Positions 6,852 through 15,353 of a stretch of DNA of 34,234 nt are shown here, piece by piece. The translations under genes were made by a program, and so were the position numbers. The DNA comes from Spongiactinospora rosea (lineage in GTDB: Bacteria; Actinomycetota; Actinomycetes; Streptosporangiales; Streptosporangiaceae). A model generated the notes under the pieces. That model was not told where the DNA came from. It made no database searches and saw nothing but the letters and a program-made list of their open reading frames with translations. How positions within the stretch are numbered: the first letter of the stretch is position 1; each line of letters opens with the position of its first letter. The stretch lies in assembly GCF_003315795.1 (NCBI RefSeq), contig NZ_QMEY01000046.1, positions 1 through 34,234 of the forward strand, read 5' to 3'.

Positions 6852-8657
6852 ATGAACTTGCGAGTATTTCTGGCGGTGGTCCTGAAGAATCCGAGGTCCA
6901 GCGTGACCGGTGCTGCTTCGATTGCACGCTCAGTGATCAAAGATGTCTTCCCCGTGCCACCTGAAACGGTCACGGCAGATGAGTGGGAGAGTGGGGGAGC
7001 GGCTCTTCTGGCCTGGTCAAACGAGGAATCAGTCGCCGGGCGTCCGCCGCTGATCGCCAGGGGCCATCGCCGTGCCATGGGCATCAGCGGCCATCTCACC
7101 GCGGGCGAGGACAGCGCCAAGCTTGCGGAGAGCGATTCATTGGGGGAGGCGGCAGCCTCACTAGGCGGATGCTTCTCCGCCTTCAGAACAGCTCAAGGAG
7201 AAATCCAGGCCGTAACGGTCAGCACCCGTGCCTGTCCTGTCTTCTACGCGGAGACCTCGGAGTTGCACATCGTCGGCAGCCGGGCATTGCACGTCCATCT
7301 CGTTGCGACCGGAGGATCGATCCTCTGGGATGAGACCGCCCTGCAGTCGATGATTCGCCAGGGGTACTTTCTCTCCGATGAAACTCCCTATCTCGGAGTG
7401 CAGGCCCTGGGGCCGTCCTCATCGATCGTCATCCGCGGCGCGAGCCGGGTCATATCCGCCACGCCCTTTCCACAAGCCCGGCCGGTGCCGAGCTCGTCTC
7501 GGGCCAAGCGCGCGGCCATCGCGAACGTCGGGCACGCGCTCGTCAACGCCGTCACGCCGCTACGTTCCGCGGCGGAGCCGGTCAATCTGGCCTTGACCGG
7601 TGGGCGAGACAGCCGGCTGATGGCGGCACTTCTCCATGCCGCGAAGATCCCTTTCCGCGCGACGACGAACGGCCTTGACGATCACCCCGACGTGGTGATA
7701 GCCAGGCAGATCGCTGCGAAGTTGCGCGTTGAGCACACTGTCATCCCTCCAACGCAAACCGCGGCGAAGGACGCCATCGTCATTCCCCACCCTCAGCAGC
7801 GCACCTACGATGTTCTCAAAACGTGCGAGGGAATGACCTCTGCGTATGAAAGCATCGTTGAATACCTGCCGTACAGTGCAAGGCCCACGATGTCCGGGCA
7901 GAGTGGGGAAATCCTGAGAGGCGGATTTCTTTACAGTCAGAACAATCCCAGCGAAAAGGCCATGCTGCGCCGTATCAAAGACTTCTTTCTCAAGAACGAG
8001 AAGCTCTTCACTGAAGAGGCCAACAATCATGCCGAGACTCTTGCGGCACCATGGGAGGCGCGGGCACAGGAAAATCCATGGGAAGTGCTCGATCACCTGT
8101 ATGTCACCTATCGCGTGGGGAGATGGCACGCCGGCGCGCGGGTGGGTTCGCTACGTCGAGGGAACCCCATTCAACCGTTTCTGGACAATCGAGTGGTGTC
8201 GGAGGCGCTCTCCCTGGACCAGCGATGGCGGTACTCGGAGGAGGTCGTTCATGGCCTCATCCGTCAGTTCGCTCCTGCGCTGCATGCCATTCCCCTTGAA
8301 GGCGCCCCGTGGCGATTCATCGCTGACCGTCCTCCCTCGATCTGGTCACGGTTGCGACCGGCATCCAAGGCGGCCTCCCCGGCAGGTCAGAGTAAAAAGC
8401 AGAGCGGTTGGAACTGGCGAACGAGTCCAGGGCCCGTACTGTCGCATATTCTCGGCGAATACGTGATCGACCGAGCGGACGCACTCGCCGGCATTGTTCG
8501 CCCTGACGAGTTGAAGCGCCTCTTCGAGGGCCCATCGGTAGGTCAGCCTGCGCTGGCGTGGAACCTGTATACGGTCGCAGCCATGCTGACCAACACCTTC
8601 CCCGGAGATCCGCCTACTGGACTCGAACAGGTCCATATCCCCGTCCCTCGCCCTTGA
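6852..8657 (+). CDS. Asparagine-synthetase-like ATP-dependent amide/lactam-forming enzyme
   Basis: This 601-residue protein has two parts. The N-terminal 200 residues resemble a glutamine-amidotransferase domain but lack the Cys at position 2 that does the glutaminase chemistry (MNLRVFLAVV). The C-terminal domain has the PP-loop that adenylates a carboxylate, LALTGGRDSRLMAALL (249-260), with TGGRDS in place of SGGxDS. Later features are IARQIAAKLRVEHTV, a MSGQSGEILRGGF loop and NPIQPFLDNRVVSEAL. This type is related to asparagine synthetase B and to lasso-peptide and beta-lactam cyclases, which activate a carboxylate with ATP for amide bond formation. No lasso precursor, RRE protein or leader protease is visible nearby, so a lasso assignment is not supported. 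Base composition is less GC-rich than its neighbours, hinting at transfer. Substrate unknown. Confidence 0.75.
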   Translation: MNLRVFLAVVLKNPRSSVTGAASIARSVIKDVFPVPPETVTADEWESGGAALLAWSNEESVAGRPPLIARGHRRAMGISGHLTAGEDSAKLAESDSLGEAAASLGGCFSAFRTAQGEIQAVTVSTRACPVFYAETSELHIVGSRALHVHLVATGGSILWDETALQSMIRQGYFLSDETPYLGVQALGPSSSIVIRGASRVISATPFPQARPVPSSSRAKRAAIANVGHALVNAVTPLRSAAEPVNLALTGGRDSRLMAALLHAAKIPFRATTNGLDDHPDVVIARQIAAKLRVEHTVIPPTQTAAKDAIVIPHPQQRTYDVLKTCEGMTSAYESIVEYLPYSARPTMSGQSGEILRGGFLYSQNNPSEKAMLRRIKDFFLKNEKLFTEEANNHAETLAAPWEARAQENPWEVLDHLYVTYRVGRWHAGARVGSLRRGNPIQPFLDNRVVSEALSLDQRWRYSEEVVHGLIRQFAPALHAIPLEGAPWRFIADRPPSIWSRLRPASKAASPAGQSKKQSGWNWRTSPGPVLSHILGEYVIDRADALAGIVRPDELKRLFEGPSVGQPALAWNLYTVAAMLTNTFPGDPPTGLEQVHIPVPRP

Positions 8658-8794
8658 GGCGCGGCTCGCGCTTCGGGAACTCGGCAAGGTGGCCCCCGTC
8701 TTCGGGATTTGATCCGGAGGATCCTTCGGCGTCGAGCTTACGAGGCGGGTAGCCGATCTTCTCGCGGGCCGCTGAACTCCTCCAGGGTCAGCAT
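8614..8794 (-). pseudogene. Small decayed reverse-strand coding fragment
   Basis: From an ATG at 8794 (AAGGT upstream) the residues MLTLEEFSGP are followed, after a frame change near 8775, by REKIGYPPRKLDAEGSSGS and DGGHLAEFPKREPRLKGEG to a TAG at 8614-8616. Both pieces are strongly G/C at third positions, unlike the other frames. I do not recognise the family. The 3' end overlaps the end of the asparagine-synthetase-like gene. Confidence 0.25.
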
Positions 8795-8929
8795 CAGGGT
8801 CTACCTTGAGCATCAGCGGTAACGTCGTATAGGCCGAAGTCCGGTCCGCGGGCATTGTTGCCTTACGAAAGAATAGATGTGTGAGAGACGAACCCGATTC
8901 GCGTACCTGCGCGCCCCGGGAAAGCCGCA

Positions 8930-9642
8930 TCTCGCGGGCATCGGTCCACGCCCCAGCGGATTATCCGAGGCCACCGGCTGCCTGGGCATCGCCTTGAGAG
9001 CGGGATGGGTGAACTCGGTCAGGTAGATCTCGTGGTGCGGCGCCCTCTCCTCGCGGTAGGGCTCGTCGTGGAGCAACCACGCAGCGGTGCCGTACAGGTG
9101 CGGAGATGTCATTGACGCCGGTGGTCTGGGCGAGGCAGCCGGCTGTGGGCGGTGGTCAGTACGCGGTCGCGGCGGTAGCCGAACTCCTCGGGGTTGACGC
9201 CGTCTTCTGCCGCGAGCACGGTGGCACCCGGTTCGCCCAGCACGTACTGCCAGGGTGCGGTGCCGACAACGTTGAAGGCGATGCGGGTGGTCTGGTGGCC
9301 GGTCAGGACGAAGTCGGGGGAGCCGGTGAAGGTCGTTGTCCGGTGGGCGGTGAGCCGGAGTCGGCGTTCTTCATGTGGATCTCTCGCGCTGATCGCACGG
9401 CGCGGATCTTCGCATGCCGGTCCTCCAGGCGCGGCGGCGTCCACGGGTATACGCAGACAGGTACAGATGACGCCCACGACGGTCTGGTGCAGCGCCGGGC
9501 TGCCCAAAGCAAGCTGGAACGTGCGCCGAGCGGGGTCGGAGTCGCGGGCGGTGTAGCCGAACTGGTGGCGACCGGGGTGTTCGCGGGCCTGGCCCGCATC
9601 GTGTCCCCCTTTCCGTAATAGCGGCCGGGCGCCGTGGATCAC
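8930..9642 (-). pseudogene. Degenerate reverse-strand gene of unknown family
   Basis: Two open stretches in different frames look like true coding sequence. Upstream (about 9109-9400) reads LTAHRTTTFTGSPDFVLTGH, then RIAFNVVGTAPWQYVLGEPG and AEDGVNPEEFGYRRDRVLTT. Downstream (about 8940-9112) reads MTSPHLYGTAAWLLHDEPY, then APHHEIYLTEFTHPALKAMP. Nearly all codons end in G or C in these frames only. They are joined by a frameshift near 9150. Further upstream (9400-9642) coding character is also present (TARDSDPARRTFQLALGSPA) but the frame is uncertain. No family was recognised. It is listed as a pseudogene because no single frame covers it and no start can be fixed. Confidence 0.35.
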
Positions 9643-9762
9643 GCTGATAGCCGTCTCGGTCTGTGCATACAGCCGATACCACGGCCCGGCTTCCTCGTGG
9701 TTGCCGGCTTTGTGGAAACCTTCAATGTGCTGCCGCTGGGCGGCTGTCTAGAGTTCGTGACC

Positions 9763-10878
9763 ATGGTTGTGGTGCGGGCGGCGGTACGTGGCATGGTCGG
9801 GCTGGTGCTCGGGGCGGTGATGGCCGTGGTCGAGCTGGCGTGGGTCGTCATCGCGATGCCGCTGCTGGCCGTGCCGTCTACCCGGCCTTGGTCGTTCCGT
9901 GGCGCCGGGCGGCTGGCCGAGGCCGATCGAGTCCGTGTCAATCGCTGGCTGGGCGGCGCCGTCGCCCCGGGGCTGGCCGGGCGGCGTGCGCCGGCGTACG
10001 TGGCGATGCGTGGCATCGTGGGCGGGCTCGGCGGTGGGGTTCTGGTGCTGATCGGGATTTGGGTGGCGGTGAGCTGGCGGGTGCTGTCCGGCGGCACGGG
10101 CGAGCGCGCTGAGATGAGCTGGTACGACCCCATCACCTGGGCGGCGTTCATCGTCCTCGTCGTCTTCCTGGCGGTGCTGGCCTTGATCGGCTTGGCGGCG
10201 CTGGAACGGCGGCTGGCGGTCTGGGGACTTGCGCCCAGCGACAAGGAGGTGTTGCGGCGCCGCGTTGAGCAGTTGTCGCGGACGCGGGCGGAGGTGCTGG
10301 AGGCGGTCGATGACGAGCGGCGGCGGATCGAGCGGGACCTGCACGACGGCGTGCAGCAGCGGCTGGTCGCGCTGGGCATGCTGCTCGGCCGCGCCCATCG
10401 CCTCGACGACTCCGGTGCTGCCGCCACGCTGTTCCGGCAGGCGCGGGAGGAGTCCCGCCGCGCCCTGGAGGAGTTGCGGGAGGTGGCCTGGCGGATTCAC
10501 CCGGTGGCTCTGGACGATGGCGGGCTGCCGGCGGCGCTGGAGTCGCTGGTGGAACGCTCCAGCGTGCCCATCGACCTGGACTACGACGTTTCGGTGCGGC
10601 TGGGCCCGGCTCAGGAGACGGTCGCCTACTTTGTGGTCTGCGAGGCGGTGACGAACGCGCTCAAACATAGCCAGGCCCAACGGGTCGAGATCGAGGTCCG
10701 CCAAGCCGCCGGCATGTTGCGCGTACGGGTCAGCGACGACGGCGTAGGCAACGCCCGGGCCGACGGGCGCGGCCTGTCCGGCCTGGCCCGGCGGGTGGCC
10801 GCCTGCGACGGCCGCTTCGACCTCGACAGCCCCGCCGGGGGACCGACGACGCTGCGGGCGGAGCTGCCATGCGCATAG
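9763..10878 (+). CDS. NarL-system sensor histidine kinase (HisKA_3 type)
   Basis: This 371-residue protein is counted from ATG 9763. A GTG two codons earlier (9757) sits 2 bases after a -10-like TAGAGT (9749-9754), so a leaderless start is possible. The N-terminal half is membrane-embedded: two hydrophobic segments in the first 35 residues (GMVGLVLGAVMAVVELAWVV), one near 90-105 and one near 125-145. A short coiled linker (EVLRRRVEQLSRTRAEVLEA) leads to the phosphoacceptor box ERDLHDGVQQRL with His194. The ATPase domain shows the N box EAVTNALKHS and G box DDGVGNARADGRGLSGL. It autophosphorylates and passes phosphate to the response regulator encoded next, whose start overlaps its 3' end by 10 bases. 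The signal is unknown, probably membrane-derived. Confidence 0.92.
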   Translation: MVVVRAAVRGMVGLVLGAVMAVVELAWVVIAMPLLAVPSTRPWSFRGAGRLAEADRVRVNRWLGGAVAPGLAGRRAPAYVAMRGIVGGLGGGVLVLIGIWVAVSWRVLSGGTGERAEMSWYDPITWAAFIVLVVFLAVLALIGLAALERRLAVWGLAPSDKEVLRRRVEQLSRTRAEVLEAVDDERRRIERDLHDGVQQRLVALGMLLGRAHRLDDSGAAATLFRQAREESRRALEELREVAWRIHPVALDDGGLPAALESLVERSSVPIDLDYDVSVRLGPAQETVAYFVVCEAVTNALKHSQAQRVEIEVRQAAGMLRVRVSDDGVGNARADGRGLSGLARRVAACDGRFDLDSPAGGPTTLRAELPCA

Positions 10879-11513
10879 TCCTGGCCGAAGACAGCACGCT
10901 GCTGCGCGAGGGCCTGACCCGGCTGCTGAGCGAGGACGGCCACCAGGTCGTGGCGGCCGTCGGCGATGCGGAGGGGCTGGTGGCCGTGTGTGATGAGCAT
11001 CGGCCGGATGTCGTCATCGCCGACGTGCGCATGCCGCCGACATTCACCAGTGAGGGCCTGCGGGCCGCGCTCGCCGTACGGCGCAGGCACCCGGGGATCG
11101 GTGTGCTGATGTTGTCGCAGTACGTCGACACGCGCTACACCGCCCGGCTCATCGACGGCAGCGTACGCGGTGTCGGCTACCTCCTCAAGGAGCAGGTGGC
11201 CGAGGTCGGCGACTTCCTGGAGGCGCTGCGTCGGGTGGCGGACGGCGGTACGGCGTTCGACCCGGAGGTCGTCCGGCGGCTGCTCAACCGCGCCCGCGAC
11301 ACCACGTCCCTGGCCCGGTTGAGCGCGCGCGAGCATGAGGTGCTGGCCCTGATGGCGCAGGGACACACCAACGAGTCGATCGCCGGACGGCTGTACGTCT
11401 CACGCAGCGCGGTGGAGAAACACGCCAACGCCATCTTCGACAAGCTCGGCCTCGCGCAAACCGACGGCTACAACCGCCGGGTCCTGGCCATCGTGCGCTT
11501 CCTCAACGACTGA
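10869..11513 (+). CDS. NarL/LuxR-family response regulator
   Basis: This 214-residue protein is the partner of the kinase just upstream, with a 10-base gene overlap that implies co-translation. The receiver domain has the acidic pocket (E7, D8 in VLAEDS), phosphoacceptor Asp52 in VIADVRMPP, the switch Ser near LMLSQYV, and the Lys in YLLKEQ. The C-terminal domain from about 145 is a LuxR-type helix-turn-helix (LSAREHEVLALMAQGHTNES, then YVSRSAVEKHANAIFDKLGL). It is a cytoplasmic DNA-binding protein. The serine hydrolase gene 90 bases downstream on the same strand is a likely target or operon member, as is common for this arrangement. Confidence 0.95.
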   Translation: MRIVLAEDSTLLREGLTRLLSEDGHQVVAAVGDAEGLVAVCDEHRPDVVIADVRMPPTFTSEGLRAALAVRRRHPGIGVLMLSQYVDTRYTARLIDGSVRGVGYLLKEQVAEVGDFLEALRRVADGGTAFDPEVVRRLLNRARDTTSLARLSAREHEVLALMAQGHTNESIAGRLYVSRSAVEKHANAIFDKLGLAQTDGYNRRVLAIVRFLND

Positions 11514-11602
11514 CCCCTGGATCTGACCACTGGACGGCCGGCAGGGCCGCCTGGTCGCTCAGCCCTGCCCTCTGCCCTCCGACCCTCTGCAATGGAGTAC
11601 GT

Positions 11603-13114
11603 GTGAACCTGCTGACAAGGCACTTCATGGCCGGGGCGGCCGCCGTGGTGGCGTGCTGCCTCGGTGTGCCGGTCACACCCGCCGCCGCGGCGGCGCAGCC
11701 GGACCCGGCCGCGATCGCCGGGATCGTGGAGGCCAACCTCGGCCCGGCTCGCCTGCCCGGCGTCGCGGTGGCACTGGTCAAGAACGGGCGCGTCCTGCAC
11801 ACCGGCGGATACGGACATGACGCGAGTGGCGAGCCGGTCACGAGCCGGACACCGATGCGGATCGCGTCACTGTCGAAGTCGTTCACCGCTCTGGCCGTGA
11901 TGCAGTTGGCCGAGGCCGGCGACCTCAGGCTCGACGACCCCGTTGTACGGCATCTGCCGGAATTCTCTCTGGCCGACCCCAGAGCCGGGCAGATCACCAT
12001 TCGCCGGCTGCTCGACCACAGCTCCGGCATGTCGGATGCCACCTACCCCGAGGCTGGTCTGCCCCAGCCGGACTCCCTGCGCCAGGCCGTGGCGGACCTG
12101 CGCCGCGCCGAGCTGGCCGCCCCACCAGGCCGGCGGCACGACTACCACAACCCCAACTACTGGGTCGCCGCCCGGCTGGTGGAAGTGGTGAGCGGGCTGC
12201 CCTTCGCCGAATACCTCAGCCAGCGGGTGTTCGCCCCGTTGCGGATGACCTCGACCGTCAGCGTCGGCAACTGGCAGGATCCGATGCCCGGCCTCCTCGG
12301 TGGGCACAATCGCTTTCTCGGGATCACCTGGCCGCGTACCGAGCCCGACCGGTTCGTCGCCGGCTCGGCCGGCATCGTCACCACCGCCGACGACCTTGCC
12401 AGGTGGCTGGCCCTGCACACCCGTGGCACGACGAGCACCGTCCTGTCCAAGAAGGGGCTGCGCGAGCTGCACCGGCCCAGCGCACCCGACGGACACTACG
12501 CCCTCGGCTGGGACAACCCCGCTCCTCTGAACGGCCCCCGGCAGATCACGCACCCCGGATCGTCCTTCACCTCCACGGCCACCATGGTCCTCCTGCCCGA
12601 CAGTGGGTACGGCATCGCACTGATGTCCAACAGCCGCATGCCGCTGGAGGCCGACGTCGAGGCCATCATGGAAGACCTCATCGCCCTGACCCAGGGCACG
12701 CCCGGCACGGGCGCCCCGCTCCCGCTCGCCTTCATCGCCGACCTGACCGCCCTCGCCGCCGCGATCTCGATCGCGACAGGCGGGGCCGTCAAAGCCCGCC
12801 GAGCGCGACGTTGGGCGCGCCGCGCCATCGCTGCTCCCTGGAGGACGACGCTCGGGCTGGTCCCCTATCTGCTGCCGTTGCCGGTGCTCGCCTTCCTGCC
12901 GCGCATACTGGAACTGATCACCGGGGGCCGCGGCGTCACCTTTGTCCTGCTGTCTCACATCTGGCCGACTTTCCTGGCCGCTGTCGGCCTGACCGCGGCA
13001 ACCGGGATCATGGTCACCATCGCCCGCATCCGCGCACTCCTGCGACAGCGGCGTCGCCGGTCGGCTTCGGCACCACTGCATCCACAGGCCCGCCCCTCTA
13101 CTGCCGGGACGTGA
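11603..13114 (+). CDS. Secreted serine hydrolase (class C beta-lactamase/PBP fold) with C-terminal membrane helices
   Basis: This 503-residue protein starts at GTG 11603 (GGAG upstream). A signal peptide covers residues 1-31 (RHFMAGAAAVVACCLGVPVTPAAAAA). The beta-lactamase-type domain has the SxxK nucleophile motif S89-L-S-K92, the tyrosine motif YHNPNYW, and the HxG-type motif HPGSSFTS, so it should acylate and hydrolyse an amide or ester outside the membrane. After about residue 375 come three hydrophobic segments (LPLAFIADLTALAAAISIA, LGLVPYLLPLPVLAFLP, a segment near TFLAAVGLTAATGIMVTIA) and a basic tail, which anchor the enzyme. Relatives include D-aminopeptidases, esterases and penicillin-binding proteins; substrate unknown. 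It follows the two-component pair and ends before a strong hairpin. Confidence 0.9.
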   Translation: MNLLTRHFMAGAAAVVACCLGVPVTPAAAAAQPDPAAIAGIVEANLGPARLPGVAVALVKNGRVLHTGGYGHDASGEPVTSRTPMRIASLSKSFTALAVMQLAEAGDLRLDDPVVRHLPEFSLADPRAGQITIRRLLDHSSGMSDATYPEAGLPQPDSLRQAVADLRRAELAAPPGRRHDYHNPNYWVAARLVEVVSGLPFAEYLSQRVFAPLRMTSTVSVGNWQDPMPGLLGGHNRFLGITWPRTEPDRFVAGSAGIVTTADDLARWLALHTRGTTSTVLSKKGLRELHRPSAPDGHYALGWDNPAPLNGPRQITHPGSSFTSTATMVLLPDSGYGIALMSNSRMPLEADVEAIMEDLIALTQGTPGTGAPLPLAFIADLTALAAAISIATGGAVKARRARRWARRAIAAPWRTTLGLVPYLLPLPVLAFLPRILELITGGRGVTFVLLSHIWPTFLAAVGLTAATGIMVTIARIRALLRQRRRRSASAPLHPQARPSTAGT

Positions 13115-13365
13115 GCACCGGGACCGGCAAGCCACGACGACCTCGGCGATCACACTCCGTCGGCGTGATCGCCGAGAGTTCGCTCTGAGGCTGGGTTGCA
13201 CGGATCTGCCTGACCGGCCGGCCCGCCCCGCTCCCGGAAAGGGTGAACACGTACTTGTGGTCGATGTCGATGCAGGCCGCCTCGTCGCCCAGGTCCGTCC
13301 CGACCGGCAGGCGCCCGTACCTGATGGGGCATCAGCTCCGGCGGATGGTCGCGCGGCATGCGCAC
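13098..13365 (-). pseudogene. Decayed reverse-strand fragment, unrecognised
   Basis: A reverse frame ending at TAG 13098-13100 contains GRLPVGTDLGDEAACIDIDH, then KYVFTLSGSGAGRPVRQI, with almost all codons ending in G or C. It has no start: a TGA precedes it. A better start (ATG at 13365, residues MPRDHPPELMP) lies one frame away, so a frameshift near 13325 is likely. The pattern 'LPVGTD-GDE-CIDIDHKYVF' faintly recalls SUKH-type proteins, but this is weak. The 3' end runs through the hairpin at 13142-13176 into the end of the serine hydrolase gene. Confidence 0.3.
13142..13176. terminator. Perfect 12-bp stem-loop terminator
   Basis: CTCGGCGATCAC (13142-13153) pairs with GTGATCGCCGAG (13165-13176) over an 11-base loop. 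It begins 28 bases after the serine hydrolase stop and probably ends the two-component/hydrolase transcript. Confidence 0.75.
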
Positions 13366-13482
13366 CCCTCACCCTATGCGGCGGCCTGCCTGCGCGGACC
13401 CTGCAAAAGTATGGTCTTGCGGCGCCGCGAACACCACCATCGCAGCTCCCCCCGCACCTTCACTCCACGGTCGAATCAGGGC

Positions 13483-14181
13483 ATGTCACACCGAACAACA
13501 CGGGCCTTGCTGATCTGCGGGGCCGTCGCACCGCTCGCCTCGCTGCTGGTGTTCCACCTCGACATGGTGTTCCGCGCCGGGTACGACCCGCTGCGCCACG
13601 CGCCGAGCTCGATGATGACCGGTGACCGCGGCTGGCTGCAGATCGCCAACTTCGTGATCACCGGAACGCTGATGATCGCGTGCGCCGTCGGGATACGGCG
13701 TACGCTGCCTGCCGGGCGCGGTGCTCGATGGGGGCCGCGGCTGGTGGCGGTGTACGGCGTAGCCATGATCGCCACAGGGGTGTTCGTCACCGATCCGCAG
13801 CTGGGCTACCCACCGGGAACCCCGTCAGACCTCCTGCCCGGCGTGAACGCCCAGGTGAGCTGGCATGGGCACCTGCACTGGATGGCGACGTTCGTCGTCT
13901 ACGCCGCCACGACCTTGGCCTGCTTCGCCTTCGCCCGACGCTTCGCCGCCGAGCCCGGCGGGCGGGCCTGGGCGGCCTTCCTCGCCTTCACCGGCGTCCT
14001 GGCGCCGCTGATCATGTACGGTGGCAGCCTCATTCTCCAGCCGCTGTCCATCTCCGGCGAGTGGTACGCGGCCTTCGACGGGATCGCGGGCCGGATGGTC
14101 ATCCCGCTCGGCTGGATCTGGGCCGCGCTGGTGCCACTTCGCCTGCTCAGGACGCGTGCCGCCATGGAGGCACATTCATGA
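13483..14181 (+). CDS. DUF998-family integral membrane protein
   Basis: This gene encodes 232 residues. I chose ATG 13483 because it places a hydrophobic helix right after a short basic start (MSHRTTRALLICGAVAPLAS), as is usual in the family. The longer upstream frame lacks coding character. About six membrane segments are visible, including LICGAVAPLASLLVF, IANFVITGTLMIACAVGI, LVAVYGVAMIATGVFVT, MATFVVYAATTLACFAFA, AAFLAFTGVLAPLIMYG and MVIPLGWIWAALVPLRL. Family hallmarks are the 'FVTDP..GYPPGTP' loop and the 'H.H' pair in SWHGHLHWMA. Function of DUF998 proteins is not established. It appears monocistronic. Confidence 0.85.
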   Translation: MSHRTTRALLICGAVAPLASLLVFHLDMVFRAGYDPLRHAPSSMMTGDRGWLQIANFVITGTLMIACAVGIRRTLPAGRGARWGPRLVAVYGVAMIATGVFVTDPQLGYPPGTPSDLLPGVNAQVSWHGHLHWMATFVVYAATTLACFAFARRFAAEPGGRAWAAFLAFTGVLAPLIMYGGSLILQPLSISGEWYAAFDGIAGRMVIPLGWIWAALVPLRLLRTRAAMEAHS

Positions 14182-14392
14182 TCGAGTTCTCCCGGCTCGC
14201 CAAGGCGTCCGGCACGGAATGGCCGGAGCGCAAGCCGGGGGCCGCCGGCGCGTGACGGCGGGCGGCCCGATCGCCAAGAGCCGGCCGGGGGAGATCGCAC
14301 CATCGCTCCGGCTCGCGAAACCGCGCCGGTACCGGATCGGTGGCCGGCCACCGCATCCTCGCCTGCGGCCACGCCTGCCCGCTCCCGTCCCT
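14182..14392. other. Intergenic region, probable decayed membrane-protein sequence
   Basis: No intact gene. The reverse strand probably once carried the remainder of the membrane-protein gene whose 5' end survives at 14393-14491, but the frames here are broken and show no clear domain. Confidence 0.4.
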
Positions 14393-14491
14393 TCCACCAG
14401 GGAACATGCTGTCCGCCACCGTGATCGGGCCCACGGCGATGACCGCCATGAGTACGTGGAGGATGAGGGGGATCGGAGGGACGGGGAACAA
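14393..14491 (-). pseudogene. N-terminal remnant of a DUF2269-like membrane protein
   Basis: Four bases after the stop of the DJ-1 gene a TTG opens FPVPPIPLILHVLMAVIAVGP followed by ITVADSMFPG. The pattern 'LHVL.A....GP....S.FP' matches the first membrane helix of DUF2269-type proteins. After about 33 codons the sequence turns into Arg/Pro-rich residues with no further helices, and nearby frames do not restore it. I read it as a truncated gene that once followed the DJ-1 gene in an operon. The call rests on one helix. Confidence 0.4.
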
Positions 14492-14495
14492 CCGG

Positions 14496-15167
14496 TCAGG
14501 TGTTCACCGGGGCAGGTCCGTGGTCGCGCCAGGCGACGCCGCGGCGCTCGTGTTCGAACAGCTCCTCCACGGCGAGAGCGACCTTTGCTCCCACCTCCCG
14601 CTCCAACAGGTAGAGGCCCAGGTCCAGGCCGGAGGTGACGCCGCCGGCGGTGACCAGGTCGCCGTCGTCCACGACGCGGGCCCGGATGACGTTCACGCCA
14701 CCCGCGCCGAGCACATCCAGGCCCTGGTGATGAGTGACGGCGTTGCGGCCGTCGATGAGTCCGGCCATCGAGAGGATCAGCGAGCCGCCGCAGACCGTGG
14801 CCACGATGGTGCCGGGCTTGGCCAGGGCCTTGGCCAGCAGCCCCGGGAGCCCGGTGGTCAGGGCCCGGCCGAGGATGGCGGGGATCGTGGCCTCCCGCTC
14901 CGCGTCGGTGAGGTCGTCCTCGCCCCGGGGGACCATTCTGCCGGTGGCGCCCGGGACGACGATCAGGTCCGCGCGCTCCGGGTCCAGGCCGGCGGCGGCC
15001 GTCAGGGAAACACCGGGGATCCCGCTGCGGACCTCGCCCGGGCCGTCGGCGGCGACCAGCTCGACGCTCACCAGGTCGGTGAATTCCTTCGCTGCGCTGA
15101 AGACCTCGAACGGGCCGATGACATCCAGCGGGTCAAAGCCATCGAAGAGGACAAACTGGGCGAGCAT
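14496..15167 (-). CDS. DJ-1/PfpI family protein (isonitrile-hydratase-like)
   Basis: This 223-residue cytoplasmic protein is built on one DJ-1/PfpI domain. It starts MLAQFVLFDGFDPLDVIGPFEV, typical of this class, with the Glu of GPFEVF near the active site. The nucleophile elbow is C126 in VATVCGGSLIL, followed by AGLIDGRNAVTHH, as in isonitrile hydratase and the amidase-like half of GlxA regulators. The C-terminus TAGGVTSGLDLGLYLLER completes the fold. It diverges from a GlxA-type AraC regulator at 15353, which probably controls it. The reaction could be hydration of isonitriles or an aldehyde/glyoxalase-type activity; sequence alone does not decide. Confidence 0.88.
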   Translation of the reverse strand: MLAQFVLFDGFDPLDVIGPFEVFSAAKEFTDLVSVELVAADGPGEVRSGIPGVSLTAAAGLDPERADLIVVPGATGRMVPRGEDDLTDAEREATIPAILGRALTTGLPGLLAKALAKPGTIVATVCGGSLILSMAGLIDGRNAVTHHQGLDVLGAGGVNVIRARVVDDGDLVTAGGVTSGLDLGLYLLEREVGAKVALAVEELFEHERRGVAWRDHGPAPVNT

Positions 15168-15340
15168 CGGTGCCTCACATCCGTCGTTCCGTCAATGCCG
15201 TGCTCACGTTAGGAGGCGTGGCCGGTGCGGGCCATCGGCTGGATCGACACATACCAACGGGTTCTCGCCAACACATTGAGCTGCACGATCGTGCCCGCCA
15301 CCGATATGCCGCACGGCCGCGCGCCGGCTGGAACTCGGCG

Positions 15341-15353
15341 TACGCTGCGTTCG
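15341..15353 (+). promoter_or_regulatory. -10-like element for a leaderless GlxA-type regulator start
   Basis: TACGCT (15341-15346) fits the TANNNT rule and lies 6 bases before GTG 15353, the position expected for a leaderless mRNA. No ribosome-binding site is present in front of this GTG. Confidence 0.4.

Noticed and set aside
8346..8930. 194-codon reverse-strand frame across the end of the asparagine-synthetase-like gene
   Set aside because: Over the shared part it is antisense to a solid gene; only the short pieces listed separately show coding character.
14340..15212. 290-codon plus-strand frame opposite the DJ-1 gene
   Set aside because: Shadow of a well-recognised reverse-strand gene.
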